64,000 nucleotides of DNA, taken from contig NZ_RAZT01000018.1 in NCBI RefSeq assembly GCF_003626635.1, positions 1 to 64,000 on the forward strand. The letters are read 5' to 3'. Below are positions 34,860 through 43,398 of the stretch, piece by piece; position 1 is the first letter of the stretch; each line of letters opens with the position of its first letter. Under the pieces are notes generated by a model. That model was given only the letters and a program-made list of their open reading frames with translations, did not search any database and was not told the DNA's origin. The DNA comes from Micromonospora musae (GTDB lineage Bacteria > Actinomycetota > Actinomycetes > Mycobacteriales > Micromonosporaceae). A program made the position numbers and the translations under genes.

Positions 34860-34888
34860 GTTGCCGACGCTATATTTGCGCCAGCAAC
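34860..34888 (-). promoter_or_regulatory. Imperfect inverted repeat upstream of wrbA
   Basis: GTTGCCGACGC-TATATTT-GCGCCAGCAAC: 11-bp arms matching at nine positions around a 7-bp AT centre, 24 bp upstream of the wrbA start. It is the only strongly AT-rich island in this stretch. It may combine a -10 element with an operator for a redox- or quinone-responsive repressor encoded elsewhere. Confidence 0.45.
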
Positions 34889-35036
34889 AATCACGGAGTC
34901 TAGCCGACATACCCGGTGCCGTACCTGTCGGCCCGGAGGTCGCCCGGGTGAGGAGCAGCACGTTCCGGAGGAGTACCCGGGACCGTCGCCGGAACTCGGG
35001 GCGGCGGCGCCGAGGGGCCCGATCGGGCCGCGCCGG

Positions 35037-36347
35037 TCAGGTCAGGCCGGGCCGCCCCTGGTAGACGTCCGGCACACCGTCCGCGTCGCTGTCGCGCTCC
35101 TCGATCGTGCAGAGCCGCCGGTAGTGGCGGTTGCGCACGCGCAGGACGACGGTGGCCAGCAGCGCCGCGATCACCGACCCGAGCAGTACGCCGATCTTGG
35201 TGTGGTCGTCGCGCTCGCTGCCGGTGCCGAACGCCAGCTCACCGATGAGCAGCGACACGGTGAAGCCGATTCCGGCCAGCAGCGCCAGCCCGAACACGTC
35301 CCACCAGTCGATTCCCTCGGCGAGCCGGGCCCGGCTAAACCGCTGCACCAGCCAGGTCGCGCCGAAGACGCCCACGGCCTTGCCGACGACCAGCCCGACG
35401 ATCACCCCCATGGCGACCGAGTCGCTCAGCGTCGCGCCCAGCCCGCCCGCGCCCGCGATCGACACCCCGGCGGCGAAGAACGCGAAGACCGGCACGGCCA
35501 CGCCCGCGGAGAGCGGGCGGAACCGGTGCTCGAAGTGCTCCGCCAGGCCGGGACCGGGCCCCGGCTTGCGGCGCAGCACCGGCACGGTGAAGGCGAGGGC
35601 CACCCCGGCGACCGTGGCGTGCACCCCGGAGGCGTGCACGAGGGCCCAGGTCACCACGGCCAGCGGCAGCAGTAGCCACCAGGAACGGACGCGCCGCTGC
35701 ACCAGGACCCCGAACGCCGCCAACGGTACGAGCGCGAGCAGCAGCGGCCCGAAGTGCAGCGAACTGGTGTAGAAGATCGCGATGATCACGATGGCGAGCA
35801 GGTCGTCGACGACCGCCAGGGTCAGCAGGAACGTCCGCATCGCGGCCGGAAGATGCGTGTTGATCACCCCGAGCACGGCGAGAGCGAACGCGATGTCCGT
35901 GGCCGTCGGGATCGCCCAGCCGGCCAGCGCACCGTCTCCGGCGCGCGCGTTGAAGATCGTGTAGATCACCGCCGGCACCGTCATGCCGCCGAGCGCCGCG
36001 GCGACCGGCAGTACCGCCCGTCGGGGTTCGCGGAGGTCACCGGCGACGAACTCACGCTTGAGCTCCAAGCCGGCGACGAAGAAGAAGATCGCCAGGAGGC
36101 CGTCGGCGGCCCACTGCGCCAGCGACAGGTCCAGGTGCAGTCCGGCCGGGCCGACCTCGAGGTCGCTGATCTGCCGGTACCCCTCCGACCAGGGCGAGTT
36201 TGCCCAGACGAGGGCGATCACGGCGGCCGCCAAGAGCAGGATCCCGCCCACGGTCTCGGCGCGCAGGATGTCGCCGATCCGGCGTACCTCCGGCCAGCTG
36301 CCGCGGCTGAGCAGGCGCGGCGTGCGGTCGGCGGGGGGCATGGCCAT
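35037..36347 (-). CDS. nhaA: Na+/H+ antiporter NhaA
   Basis: 436 aa from the ATG at 36347, preceded by a GGAGGAG site. It has ~12 hydrophobic helices. The ion-binding Asp pair is in AVVDDLLAIVIIAIFY, the crossed-helix region in AIPTATDIAFALAVLGV, and the pH-sensor region includes LELKREFVAGDLREPRRAVL. It exchanges Na+ or Li+ out for H+ in. The C-terminal tail is unusual: ERDSDADGVPDVYQGRPGLT contains a DxDxDGxxD calcium-loop-like motif not usual for NhaA. The gene is alone on the minus strand. Confidence 0.94.
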   Translation of the reverse strand: MAMPPADRTPRLLSRGSWPEVRRIGDILRAETVGGILLLAAAVIALVWANSPWSEGYRQISDLEVGPAGLHLDLSLAQWAADGLLAIFFFVAGLELKREFVAGDLREPRRAVLPVAAALGGMTVPAVIYTIFNARAGDGALAGWAIPTATDIAFALAVLGVINTHLPAAMRTFLLTLAVVDDLLAIVIIAIFYTSSLHFGPLLLALVPLAAFGVLVQRRVRSWWLLLPLAVVTWALVHASGVHATVAGVALAFTVPVLRRKPGPGPGLAEHFEHRFRPLSAGVAVPVFAFFAAGVSIAGAGGLGATLSDSVAMGVIVGLVVGKAVGVFGATWLVQRFSRARLAEGIDWWDVFGLALLAGIGFTVSLLIGELAFGTGSERDDHTKIGVLLGSVIAALLATVVLRVRNRHYRRLCTIEERDSDADGVPDVYQGRPGLT

Positions 36348-36540
36348 GCGGAACTCCTCCGGCTGGGGTCGCTGAATCAACCGCCGACCAGACTTCCCGG
36401 CACACCTGTCTCCACCCTACCCGGCAGCGATCATCGGCCCCGGTCGACCGTGACCGGAGGCCTCCGCGATCGCCGGGGGACGCGATGTCCCATAGGCTGC
36501 TGACGCCTATCGACCGAAGATCCTCCGTGAAAGGTCGCCG

Positions 36541-36648
36541 ATGGAGATCAAGCCCTGGCACATCGCCGCACTGCTGGTCGTCCTCGCCGCTGTCGGCTTC
36601 GTGGCGTGGATCGTCACCGCGTTCAAGCAGGGCAACCGAGAGGACTGA
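36541..36648 (+). CDS. 35-aa TatA-like single-helix microprotein
   Basis: A short frame encodes MEIKPWHIAALLVVLAAVGF followed by VAWIVTAFKQGNRED. One membrane helix is followed by a short polar tail. The first residues (IKPWHIA-LLVV) closely resemble the N-terminus of TatA (KPWHIAVLVVVLILLF), but the conserved FGxxxLP hinge and the amphipathic helix of TatA are absent. A GAAAGG ribosome site lies just upstream. It may be a stand-alone small membrane protein or a degenerate TatA relative. A terminator-like hairpin follows at 36661. Confidence 0.6.
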   Translation: MEIKPWHIAALLVVLAAVGFVAWIVTAFKQGNRED

Positions 36649-36660
36649 GGGTTCGGCCCA

Positions 36661-36692
36661 GGTGCCCACCCGCGTTCTGATGGGCGGGCACC
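36661..36692. terminator. Terminator hairpin between microprotein and MFS gene
   Basis: GGTGCCCACCC and GGGCGGGCACC pair with one mismatch around a 10-nt loop. It lies between the convergent microprotein and MFS gene. Confidence 0.6.
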
Positions 36693-36708
36693 CGACAGTG
36701 GCGAGACG

Positions 36709-38208
36709 TCACGGAGCCAGGGGCGAGGCCGATCCACCGGCGTCCTGGTTCGCGCCCCCTTCCCGGGCGGCCCTGCCGCGCAGGACGGTGAGGCTGACGG
36801 CGGTGGCAGCGATGAAGAGGACTCCGGCGGCGAGGAACGCGGAGCGGTACCCGGCCAGGTACGCGCCGAGTCGATCGGTCGGGTCGTCGCCGAGACCCGA
36901 ACGCGTGGTGATGGTGTAGAAGGTGTTGAGCAAAGCCACCCCGAACGCCCCGCCCAGCTGCTGCGTGGCGTTGAGCACGGCGCTCGCGACGCCGGCGTCG
37001 GCCGGGTCGACGCCGGTCAGGGCGGCGCTGTTCATCGGGGTGAAGACGAGTCCGAGGCCCACGCCCATGAGCAGTTCGGGCAGGAGCGCGCCGCCCAGCC
37101 AGGCGGGCGATCCGTCGATCGTGGTCAGCAGGAACATGCCGACCGTCGCCAGGGCCATGCCGGTGACCATGAGCGGTTTCGGGCCGGTGCGCGGCAGGAG
37201 CGCGGGCATCGCCAACGCCATGAGGATGATTCCGGCGGTGAAGGGCAGGAAGGCGAGCCCGGCCTCGATCGGCGAGTAGCCCAGGTTGACCTGCAGGTAG
37301 TAGGTCAGGAACAGCAGCATGCCGAACATGCCGGCGCCGGCGAGAACGGCGGTGGCGAACGAACCGGCGCGGTTGCGGTCGGTCAGCACGCGAAGCGGCA
37401 GCATCGGATGGTCGGTACGGGCCTGCCGGAGCACGAAGCCGATCAGCAGCGCCAGTGCGGCGCCGAGGGTGAGCAGCGTGCTGGGGCGCAGCCAACCGCC
37501 GTCGCCGGCGATGGTGAAACCGACGACCAGGGCCACCGAGCCGGCCGTGGCCAGTACCGCGCCGAGGATGTCGTAGCGGCGGTCGCCGGTGACGCGGCTC
37601 TCCCGGACGGTGGGGACGGCGCCGAGGATGGCGAGCACCGCGATGGGGACGTTGATGAACAGGCACCACCGCCAGTCGAGGTATTCGGTGAGGGTGCCGC
37701 CGAGCAGGAGTCCGATCGCGCCGCCGAGTCCCTGCACCGCGCCGTAGACACCGAACGCGCGGGCCCGTTCGGCCGGGTTGACGAAGGTGACGGTGACCAG
37801 GGAGAGCGCGGCAGGCGCGAGCGCGGCGGCGAAGATGCCCTGGAGCGCGCGGGCGGAGACGAGCATGGCGGGGTTGGCCGCGAACCCGCCGAAGGCGGAG
37901 GCGACGGCGAAGCCGGCCAGGGCGACCAGCATGGTGCGTTTGCGGCCGAGCACGTCGGCGAGGCGGCCACCGAGCAGGAGCAGGCCGCCGAAGGTGACCG
38001 CGTAGGCGGTGACCGCCCAGTGCCGGTTCGCGTCGGAGATGTGCAGCGACTCCTGCGCCCGCGGTAGGGCGATGTTGATGACCGAGGCGTCCAGCACCAC
38101 CATGAGGGTGGCGAGGGCGATGACCCCCAACGCGAGCCATCGGCGTGGATCGGGGTGCTCGGCGGTGCTGCGCGGGGGGTGGCCCGCGGTCGTCGGGTGC
38201 ACGGACAT
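36709..38208 (-). CDS. MFS drug-efflux transporter (DHA2/EmrB-type)
   Basis: 499 aa with 14 predicted helices. ALATLMVVLDASVINIALPR is the DHA2 motif D region in helix 1, GGLLLLGGRLADVLGRKRTM is motif A, and PAALSLVTVTFVNPAERARA is typical of helix 4 and its loop in this group. It expels lipophilic cations or antibiotics with proton exchange. Upstream (38543-38591) are a GC palindrome and a 21-bp-spaced direct repeat, and the adjoining upstream gene on the same strand is an XRE-cupin regulator that is the natural candidate to control it. Confidence 0.93.
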   Translation of the reverse strand: MSVHPTTAGHPPRSTAEHPDPRRWLALGVIALATLMVVLDASVINIALPRAQESLHISDANRHWAVTAYAVTFGGLLLLGGRLADVLGRKRTMLVALAGFAVASAFGGFAANPAMLVSARALQGIFAAALAPAALSLVTVTFVNPAERARAFGVYGAVQGLGGAIGLLLGGTLTEYLDWRWCLFINVPIAVLAILGAVPTVRESRVTGDRRYDILGAVLATAGSVALVVGFTIAGDGGWLRPSTLLTLGAALALLIGFVLRQARTDHPMLPLRVLTDRNRAGSFATAVLAGAGMFGMLLFLTYYLQVNLGYSPIEAGLAFLPFTAGIILMALAMPALLPRTGPKPLMVTGMALATVGMFLLTTIDGSPAWLGGALLPELLMGVGLGLVFTPMNSAALTGVDPADAGVASAVLNATQQLGGAFGVALLNTFYTITTRSGLGDDPTDRLGAYLAGYRSAFLAAGVLFIAATAVSLTVLRGRAAREGGANQDAGGSASPLAP

Positions 38209-38610
38209 CAGAGACGTTCCTTCGGATGAGGAGAGCCGTCGGGACGCGCGTCGTGGGCAGCGTCGAACGGCTCGGGATCGAGCGGGTGGAGTGGACGGCG
38301 GTCGGCCGTGGGCGTGCGGCTCCGCCGGCGGGACGGCCGGAGGGCGGGACGCGCAGGAGGCTGCCTCAGCTCTCGAGCGGTCTCCGTGGCCGGCTCGCGC
38401 CGTACGTCGTCGGGGTGGTGGCGGTGGTCCGGCGGACGGTCTCCGTCAGGTCGGCGGCCCCGCGGGTACGACGGTGTGTCGCCGGTGACGGCGCGTCGGG
38501 ATCCGCGCGGCGTTGCGGCGATCGCTGTTCACGCGCCCTACTGTCCGCGCCGGCGCGGACGTCCGCAAACAGCTTTGCTGATCCCGCAAACGCCGGCCGT
38601 GGGCCGGGCC
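38209..38610. other. Intergenic region between MFS and XRE-cupin genes
   Basis: 402 bases with no gene I can support. Besides the regulatory repeats annotated at 38543-38591, the part near the MFS start has a GAAGGAACG ribosome-site-like sequence (minus strand). Open frames run through it on the plus strand but end in the divergent XRE gene and look like shadows. Confidence 0.5.
38543..38591 (-). promoter_or_regulatory. Palindrome and 21-bp-spaced direct repeat upstream of MFS gene
   Basis: GTCCGCGCCGGCGCGGAC (38543-38560) is a perfect 18-bp palindrome. Right beside it, CCGCAAAC occurs at 38563-38570 and again at 38584-38591, 21 bp apart (two helical turns). The spacing suggests two protein subunits on one DNA face. 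The XRE-cupin protein encoded next door is the likely binder; this is inference. Confidence 0.45.
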
Positions 38611-39186
38611 TTACGAGTCCCGGATGTGGATGCGCTCGCCCTGCGGGCTGAAGAGCGCGATGATCTCGACGGGCTGCGGGCCGGCGCTGGCGATGCTGTG
38701 CGGGGTGCGGGTGTCGAACTCCGCCGCCTCGCCCGCCGTGAGTGTGGTGAGGCTGTCGCCGAGCGCGAGGTGCAGCGTCCCGCTGAGTACGTAGATCCAC
38801 TCGTAGCCTTCGTGGACCCGCTGCCCGATCCGCTTCTCCTCCTGGCGTGGCGGCAGGATCAGCTTGAACGCCTGCACGCCCGAGGCGTCGCGGGTCAACG
38901 GGATGTAGATCATCCCGTCCCGACGGACGGGCTTGGGGTGGATCCGGGGATCGCCGGACTGGGGTGCGCCGACCAGATCGTCGAGCGGCACCCGGTACGC
39001 CTTGGCGAGGGGGAGCAGCAGGTCGAGCGAGGGCCGGCGAACGCCGGACTCCAGCCGGGAGAGGGTGCTCACCGAGATGCCGGTGCGTTCGCCGACCTCC
39101 GTGAGCGTCAGCCTGCGTCGGGTCCTCAGGTGCCGCAGGCGCGGTCCGACCCCGGCCAGCGCGGCGTCCACGTCCTCGTCGGTCAT
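38611..39186 (-). CDS. XRE-family regulator with cupin sensor domain
   Basis: 191 aa. Residues ~15-70 are an XRE helix-turn-helix (LRTRRRLTLTEVGERTGISV, STLSRLESGVRRPSLDLLL). Residues ~110-185 are a cupin-2 barrel (GYEWIYVLSGTLHLALGDSL, PHSIASAGPQPVEIIALF). Cupin residues RQEEKRIGQRVHEGYEW and FDTRTPHS supply possible metal ligands. Such SutR/PuuR-like proteins sense small molecules. The gene precedes the MFS exporter in the same direction and is a good candidate regulator of it. Confidence 0.92.
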   Translation of the reverse strand: MTDEDVDAALAGVGPRLRHLRTRRRLTLTEVGERTGISVSTLSRLESGVRRPSLDLLLPLAKAYRVPLDDLVGAPQSGDPRIHPKPVRRDGMIYIPLTRDASGVQAFKLILPPRQEEKRIGQRVHEGYEWIYVLSGTLHLALGDSLTTLTAGEAAEFDTRTPHSIASAGPQPVEIIALFSPQGERIHIRDS

Positions 39187-39511
39187 CTCGTATGCACCTG
39201 CTCTGTTGCGGAGACGGCAAGTCTACTTGCGGCCCGGCCCGCCCCGGGCGGGGCGGCTTCGTCGCCTTTCGGTCATCGGACGCCTGGGAAACGGGCCGGC
39301 GTTGACACGTCTGTTCGACACGCCGATAACTGCGTGACTCGATCTGGTTGCGGAACGTAGGCTTTTCGGCGCGCGGATCCCCCCGCCGACCCCCGCAACG
39401 ACCTCTCCGGCCTCCGCCCCGATCGCCACGGCCCGTGCGATCGGTGGCGCCTCGTGTCCGAAACCGCCCTACCGCAACGTCGAGCGCCACCCGCCGATCG
39501 AGGAGGCTGCC
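39187..39511. other. Divergent region between XRE-cupin and ABC exporter genes
   Basis: 325 bases with promoters for both divergent genes. The best element is the sigma70-like site at 39302-39330. The exporter's leader is therefore about 170 nt long, with a GAGGAGG ribosome site just before the GTG. I see no gene inside. Confidence 0.5.
39302..39330 (+). promoter_or_regulatory. sigma70-type promoter of the ABC exporter
   Basis: TTGACA (39302-39307) and GATAAC (39325-39330) are separated by exactly 17 bp, an ideal spacing for the housekeeping sigma factor. The CDS begins ~180 bp downstream. Confidence 0.55.
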
Positions 39512-41473
39512 GTGGAGACCGTGACCCGCCCGCCCGACTCCCCCGTCCAGGAGGAGAGCCCCGACCCCGACACCGAGCCGGTCCTGCCGGAGCTGCAGGA
39601 CCCCGACTGGATGCACCACGCCCGTCAGGTCGCCCAGACGGGATTCTGGGCGGTGGCCCGTCGGCTGCCCCGCATCGTCCGGGAGGCCATCGGCGTGGCC
39701 TGGGCGACCAACCGGTTCGACACGGTCGCCTCGCTGGGCCTCAACATCGCCGCCGGCGTCATGACCACCTTCGGGCTGTTGGCCACCACCAGCGTGCTCA
39801 CCAAGCTCTTCGCCGCCGGCCCCACCCCGGACCGGGTCCGCGCCGCCCTGCCGGCGCTGCTCCTCGCCGCGGCGGCCATCTCGGCCCGCGGTGGACTGAC
39901 CATCGCCGCCGGTTGGGCGCAGGCCCGGCTGATCCCGCAGATCAACTACCGGGTCGAGCTGCGCATGTTCGAGGCCACCACCGCCGTCGACCTCGCCGCG
40001 TTCGACGACGCCGGCTTCGCCGAGGAGATGGACCGGGCCCGCAATCGCGGCCTGCGCGAGGCCGCCGCGATCGTCGACGGCACCGTCAACCTGGTCACCG
40101 GAGTCGTCGGCGTGCTCGCCACCGCCGCCGCGGTCACCGTCATCCAGCCGATCCTGCTGCCCTGCCTGCTCCTCGCGGCCGTGCCGCAGGCGATCACCGC
40201 GGTGCGGATGGCCCGCCGCCAGTACCTGAACCTGCTGGGCCGCATCACGCGCCGCCGTCGCATGTGGATGCTGGCCAACCTCATGGCCAACCGGCGCTCC
40301 GCCGTCGAGGTCCGGACGTACCAGATGCGCGCGTACCTCCTCGACGAGTACCGGCGGATGATGCGGGCCGAGACCCGCGCCGACTTCGACCTGGTCCGCG
40401 CGCAGACCATCACCCGGATCTTCGGCGCCTCCATCGCCGGGCTGGCCACCTTCGCCGTCTACGCCGTGCTCGGTAGCCTGCTCCTGGCCGGCTGGGTCGC
40501 CCTCGCCGCCGCCGCGACCGCGTTGCTGGCGTTGCAGGCCGCGCACGCCAGCCTCAGCATGGCCGTCTTCGCCACCAACTCGCTCTACGAGGACGCCCTC
40601 TACTACCAGGACTACCTGGACTTCATCGACCGGGCCCGGCTGCGCACCTCGCCCGCGGGTGGCAAGTCGACCACCGGCTTCGACACCATCGAGCTCGACG
40701 GGGTCAGCCTGAGCTATCCGGGCACGGAGACCCCCGCGGTCGACGAGGTCAGTCTGAGCCTGCACCGTGGTCAGGTCGTCGCGCTCGTGGGCGAGAACGG
40801 GTCCGGTAAGACCACCCTCGCCAAACTCGTCGCCGGTCTGTATCGGCCGACCTCCGGCGTCATCCGCTGGGACGGCACCGACACCGCCGAACTCGACAGG
40901 GACGGCCTCGCCGCACACGTCGCCGTCATGAGCCAGGACTGGTGGAGGTTCCCGTTCACCGCGCGACAGAACGTCCTCGTCGGCCGCTACGACCGGGCAC
41001 CGCACTCGTCGGGGCCGAGCGTGGAGGACGCCGCGCGGGCCACCGCCGCGCACGAGATGATCATCGACCTCCCCTACGGGTACGAAACCCTCCTCGACCG
41101 CGAGTTCAAGGACGGCCAGGAACTCTCCGGCGGCCAGTGGCAACGGCTCGTCGCCGCTCGCAGCATCTACCGGCACGCCCAACTCCTGGTCTGTGACGAG
41201 CCCTCCGCCGCCCTCGACGCGCGCGCCGAGCACGCCATGTTCCAGAACCTGCGCCGCCATCCCGACCGGCTGGTCATCCTCATCACCCACCGGCTCGCCA
41301 ATGTCCGGCACGCCGACCAGATCTTCGTCATGCGTGACGGGCGGCTGATCCAGCAGGGCGACCACGACCAGCTGATGGCCGAGGACGGCCTCTACCGTGA
41401 ACTCTTCGACCTGCAGGCCGCCGGCTACCTGGCCGGGCCCTCGTCGCAGGCGCCGGCCGGGCCGGCTTCCTGA
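39512..41473 (+). CDS. ABC exporter half-transporter (membrane domain fused to ATPase)
   Basis: 653 aa. A ~35-residue acidic N-terminus precedes a membrane domain with several helices (~70-380), with long cytoplasmic loops (DGTVNLVTGVVGVLATAAAV). The ATPase domain follows: Walker A LVGENGSGKTTLAKLVAGLY, signature QELSGGQWQRLVAARSIYRH, Walker B LLVCDEPSAALDARAE and the switch His in ITHRLANVRHADQIF. Layout is that of a type-IV (MsbA-like) exporter; substrate unknown. The GTG at 39512 is preceded by GAGGAGG. A long hairpin ends the transcript. Confidence 0.92.
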   Translation: METVTRPPDSPVQEESPDPDTEPVLPELQDPDWMHHARQVAQTGFWAVARRLPRIVREAIGVAWATNRFDTVASLGLNIAAGVMTTFGLLATTSVLTKLFAAGPTPDRVRAALPALLLAAAAISARGGLTIAAGWAQARLIPQINYRVELRMFEATTAVDLAAFDDAGFAEEMDRARNRGLREAAAIVDGTVNLVTGVVGVLATAAAVTVIQPILLPCLLLAAVPQAITAVRMARRQYLNLLGRITRRRRMWMLANLMANRRSAVEVRTYQMRAYLLDEYRRMMRAETRADFDLVRAQTITRIFGASIAGLATFAVYAVLGSLLLAGWVALAAAATALLALQAAHASLSMAVFATNSLYEDALYYQDYLDFIDRARLRTSPAGGKSTTGFDTIELDGVSLSYPGTETPAVDEVSLSLHRGQVVALVGENGSGKTTLAKLVAGLYRPTSGVIRWDGTDTAELDRDGLAAHVAVMSQDWWRFPFTARQNVLVGRYDRAPHSSGPSVEDAARATAAHEMIIDLPYGYETLLDREFKDGQELSGGQWQRLVAARSIYRHAQLLVCDEPSAALDARAEHAMFQNLRRHPDRLVILITHRLANVRHADQIFVMRDGRLIQQGDHDQLMAEDGLYRELFDLQAAGYLAGPSSQAPAGPAS

Positions 41474-41534
41474 AGCCGGGACGGTGAGCGGTGCCGACCG
41501 CCGAACACGGCCTGGGCGCCGATCGACACCGGTA

Positions 41535-41583
41535 TCAAGGAAGTCGGGGTGTCCGGCTAGGCGAGACACCCCGACTTCCTTGA
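41535..41583 (+). terminator. 19-bp perfect-stem hairpin after the ABC exporter
   Basis: TCAAGGAAGTCGGGGTGTC and GACACCCCGACTTCCTTGA are exact complements around an 11-nt loop. The stem resembles the hairpin at 19012 in length and in its (A)TCAAGG end. Confidence 0.7.
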
Positions 41584-41639
41584 AGACGTGCGACTCCGAC
41601 TCGGCTCGGCGGGCCCACCCGGGCCGAGATGTCTGCCGC

Positions 41640-41652
41640 CGAAAGGCTTTCG
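41640..41652. promoter_or_regulatory. CGAAA-GGC-TTTCG inverted repeat, candidate LacI-type operator
   Basis: Perfect 5-bp arms with a 3-bp centre, about 450 bp upstream of the importer. It shares its arms with the element at 41782. LacI-family sites are usually 14 bp with a central CG, so this copy is less typical. Confidence 0.35.
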
Positions 41653-41781
41653 CAAAGATTTCAGGCGCACGGGCGGCGCGCAATCTACCGCTTGGGCGCG
41701 GGCGTAGTGCCCAGACTCGACATTGGGCGGATGGCGGGGCCCGCCGAAAGCTGCTCTTGTTTTACCCGTTGGACACCTTGC

Positions 41782-41795
41782 CGAAATCGTTTTCG
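41782..41795. promoter_or_regulatory. CGAAATCGTTTTCG, candidate LacI-type operator
   Basis: Arms CGAAA and TTTCG with a central TCGT, the length and CG-centred form of a LacI/PurR-family operator. It lies in the promoter region of the sugar importer operon. Repressor gene not in the window. Confidence 0.5.
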
Positions 41796-42099
41796 TGCGA
41801 CACGCTAGCGGCGGACAGTGATACCCATCACCTCGGGCGCGGCGGTAACGATCGATGCGCGAGCCGCGCCGGATCCGGCGGGAGGCGGGTGCGAGATGGC
41901 GAGGTACGAGCATCACGCGCTGGGGTCGTGCGGTCAGGGGTCGCCCGCCCCTCATCGCCGCAGCAGCGCACACCGCCGCTCCGCGCGCCGGTGTGATCCC
42001 GCCTCGCCGTACCCGACCTGCACGAACGGATCGAGCTTCCACACTCGCGGGAACCGCGCTGCGGCTCCCTCTGATCGATAGACCCCGAGGAGAGGAATC

Positions 42100-43398
42100 A
42101 TGAGGAAGGCCCTGGGCAGGCGCACCGCCCTGCGTTCCATGGCAGCAGTCCTGGTGGCGACGCTGACTCTCGGCGCCGCCGCGTGCAGCGACGACGAACC
42201 GGGCGGCTCGACCGCCGCCGAGGCGGGACCCGAAGGCGTCGACGACGGCAGCGAGCTCACCATGTGGACCCGCGCGCCGCTGGAGAAGCAGGCGAAGCTC
42301 CTCGTCGAGGCGTACAACGCCAGCCATCAGAACAAGGTCAACCTGACGGTCGTACCCAACGACGACTACGTCGCGAAGGTCGGCGCCGCAGCCGGTGCCG
42401 ACGGCCTGCCGGACCTCTTCGCCGCCGACATCGTCTACGTGCCGAACTGGGTCAACCAGGGGCTGTTCCAGGACATCAGCGCGAACATCAACGGTCTCGG
42501 TTTCAAGGACTCCATCAACAAGGGGCACCTGTCGGCCGGCACGGTCGACGGCAAGGCGCACGTCCTGCCGTTCGTCCTGGACCTGTCGATGCTGTTCTGG
42601 AACAAGCAGCTCTTCAAGGAGGCCGGGCTGGATCCGGAGAAGGCGCCCGCCACGCTCCAGGAGTACGCCACCGCCGCGAAGGCGGTGCAGGGCCTCAAGA
42701 AGGAGGGGGTCTACGGGACGGCGGCCGGGCTCAACTGCGGTGGCTGTCTCGTCTTCACCTGGTTCCCCTCCATCTGGGCCAGCGGCGGCGAGGTGCTGAG
42801 CGAGGACGGCCGGGAGGCCAAGCTCGCCGACGACACCGCGCAGCAGGTCTACCGCACCTGGAACGACCTGTGGAAGTCCGGTGCCGTGCTGCCCGCCTCC
42901 GAGGGGGAGACCGGTCCGACGTGGACCGCCGCGTTCACCGAGGGGAAGATCGGCCTGATGCTCTACCCGGCCACGCTGCTCTCCTCGACTCCGTTCGACG
43001 TCGGCGTGGCCGGCATCCCGGGCCCGAACGGCGGCGCCTCCACCTTCGTCGGCGGCGATGGGATCGGCGTCTCGAAGGACTCGAAGAAGGCGGCGCAGGC
43101 CTGGAACTTCCTGAACTGGATGATGTCCGAGCAGGCGCAGGTCGAGGTGCTGGCGAAGAACAAGGACGTGGTGTCCCGCTCGGACCTCGCGAGCAACAAG
43201 TACGCCGCCGAGGACCCGCGACTGGTCACCATCAACGAGGTGGCCGGCAAGGGTGACACCCCCGTCGCGCTCAACTTCCAGCAGGCGTTCAACGCGCCGA
43301 GCAGCCCGTGGCTGACCCTCATCCGCAATCAGGTGCTCACCGGCGGCGGCGACCTGCAGAAGGACAACGGCGAGATCACCGCCGTTCTCCAGCAGTAG
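42100..43398 (+). CDS. Sugar ABC transporter substrate-binding lipoprotein
   Basis: 432 aa. Signal peptide with lipobox (LTLGAAACSDDE); the mature protein has the type-1 sugar-binding (SBP_bac_1) fold: DDGSELTMWTRAPLEKQAKL, a middle AGLNCGGCLVFTWFPSIWAS, and GIGVSKDSKKAAQAWNFLNW. It captures an oligosaccharide outside the membrane for the permeases at 43512 and 44435. The gene order with GH127 implies arabino-oligosaccharides, comparable to the binding protein beside the B. longum hypBA genes; that substrate is inference. First gene of the operon. Confidence 0.9.
   Translation: MRKALGRRTALRSMAAVLVATLTLGAAACSDDEPGGSTAAEAGPEGVDDGSELTMWTRAPLEKQAKLLVEAYNASHQNKVNLTVVPNDDYVAKVGAAAGADGLPDLFAADIVYVPNWVNQGLFQDISANINGLGFKDSINKGHLSAGTVDGKAHVLPFVLDLSMLFWNKQLFKEAGLDPEKAPATLQEYATAAKAVQGLKKEGVYGTAAGLNCGGCLVFTWFPSIWASGGEVLSEDGREAKLADDTAQQVYRTWNDLWKSGAVLPASEGETGPTWTAAFTEGKIGLMLYPATLLSSTPFDVGVAGIPGPNGGASTFVGGDGIGVSKDSKKAAQAWNFLNWMMSEQAQVEVLAKNKDVVSRSDLASNKYAAEDPRLVTINEVAGKGDTPVALNFQQAFNAPSSPWLTLIRNQVLTGGGDLQKDNGEITAVLQQ

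Larger units (their letters stand above)
41474..42099. other. 626-bp intergenic region before the arabinofuranoside operon
   Basis: No gene seen. It holds the hairpin at 41535-41583, two CGAAA...TTTCG palindromes (41640-41652, 41782-41795) that are candidate LacI-type operators, and a less GC-rich stretch (41640-41830) suited to a promoter. The ribosome site GAGGAGAGG lies just before the ATG at 42100. Confidence 0.5.

Noticed and set aside
36623..38140. 505-aa open frame in another minus-strand frame of the MFS gene
   Set aside because: The 499-aa frame has all MFS motifs; this one is Arg/His/Pro-rich and has none.
38366..41683. 1105-aa open frame on the minus strand
   Set aside because: Spans the ABC exporter and XRE genes in antisense; low-complexity G/A/R/V composition, no motifs.
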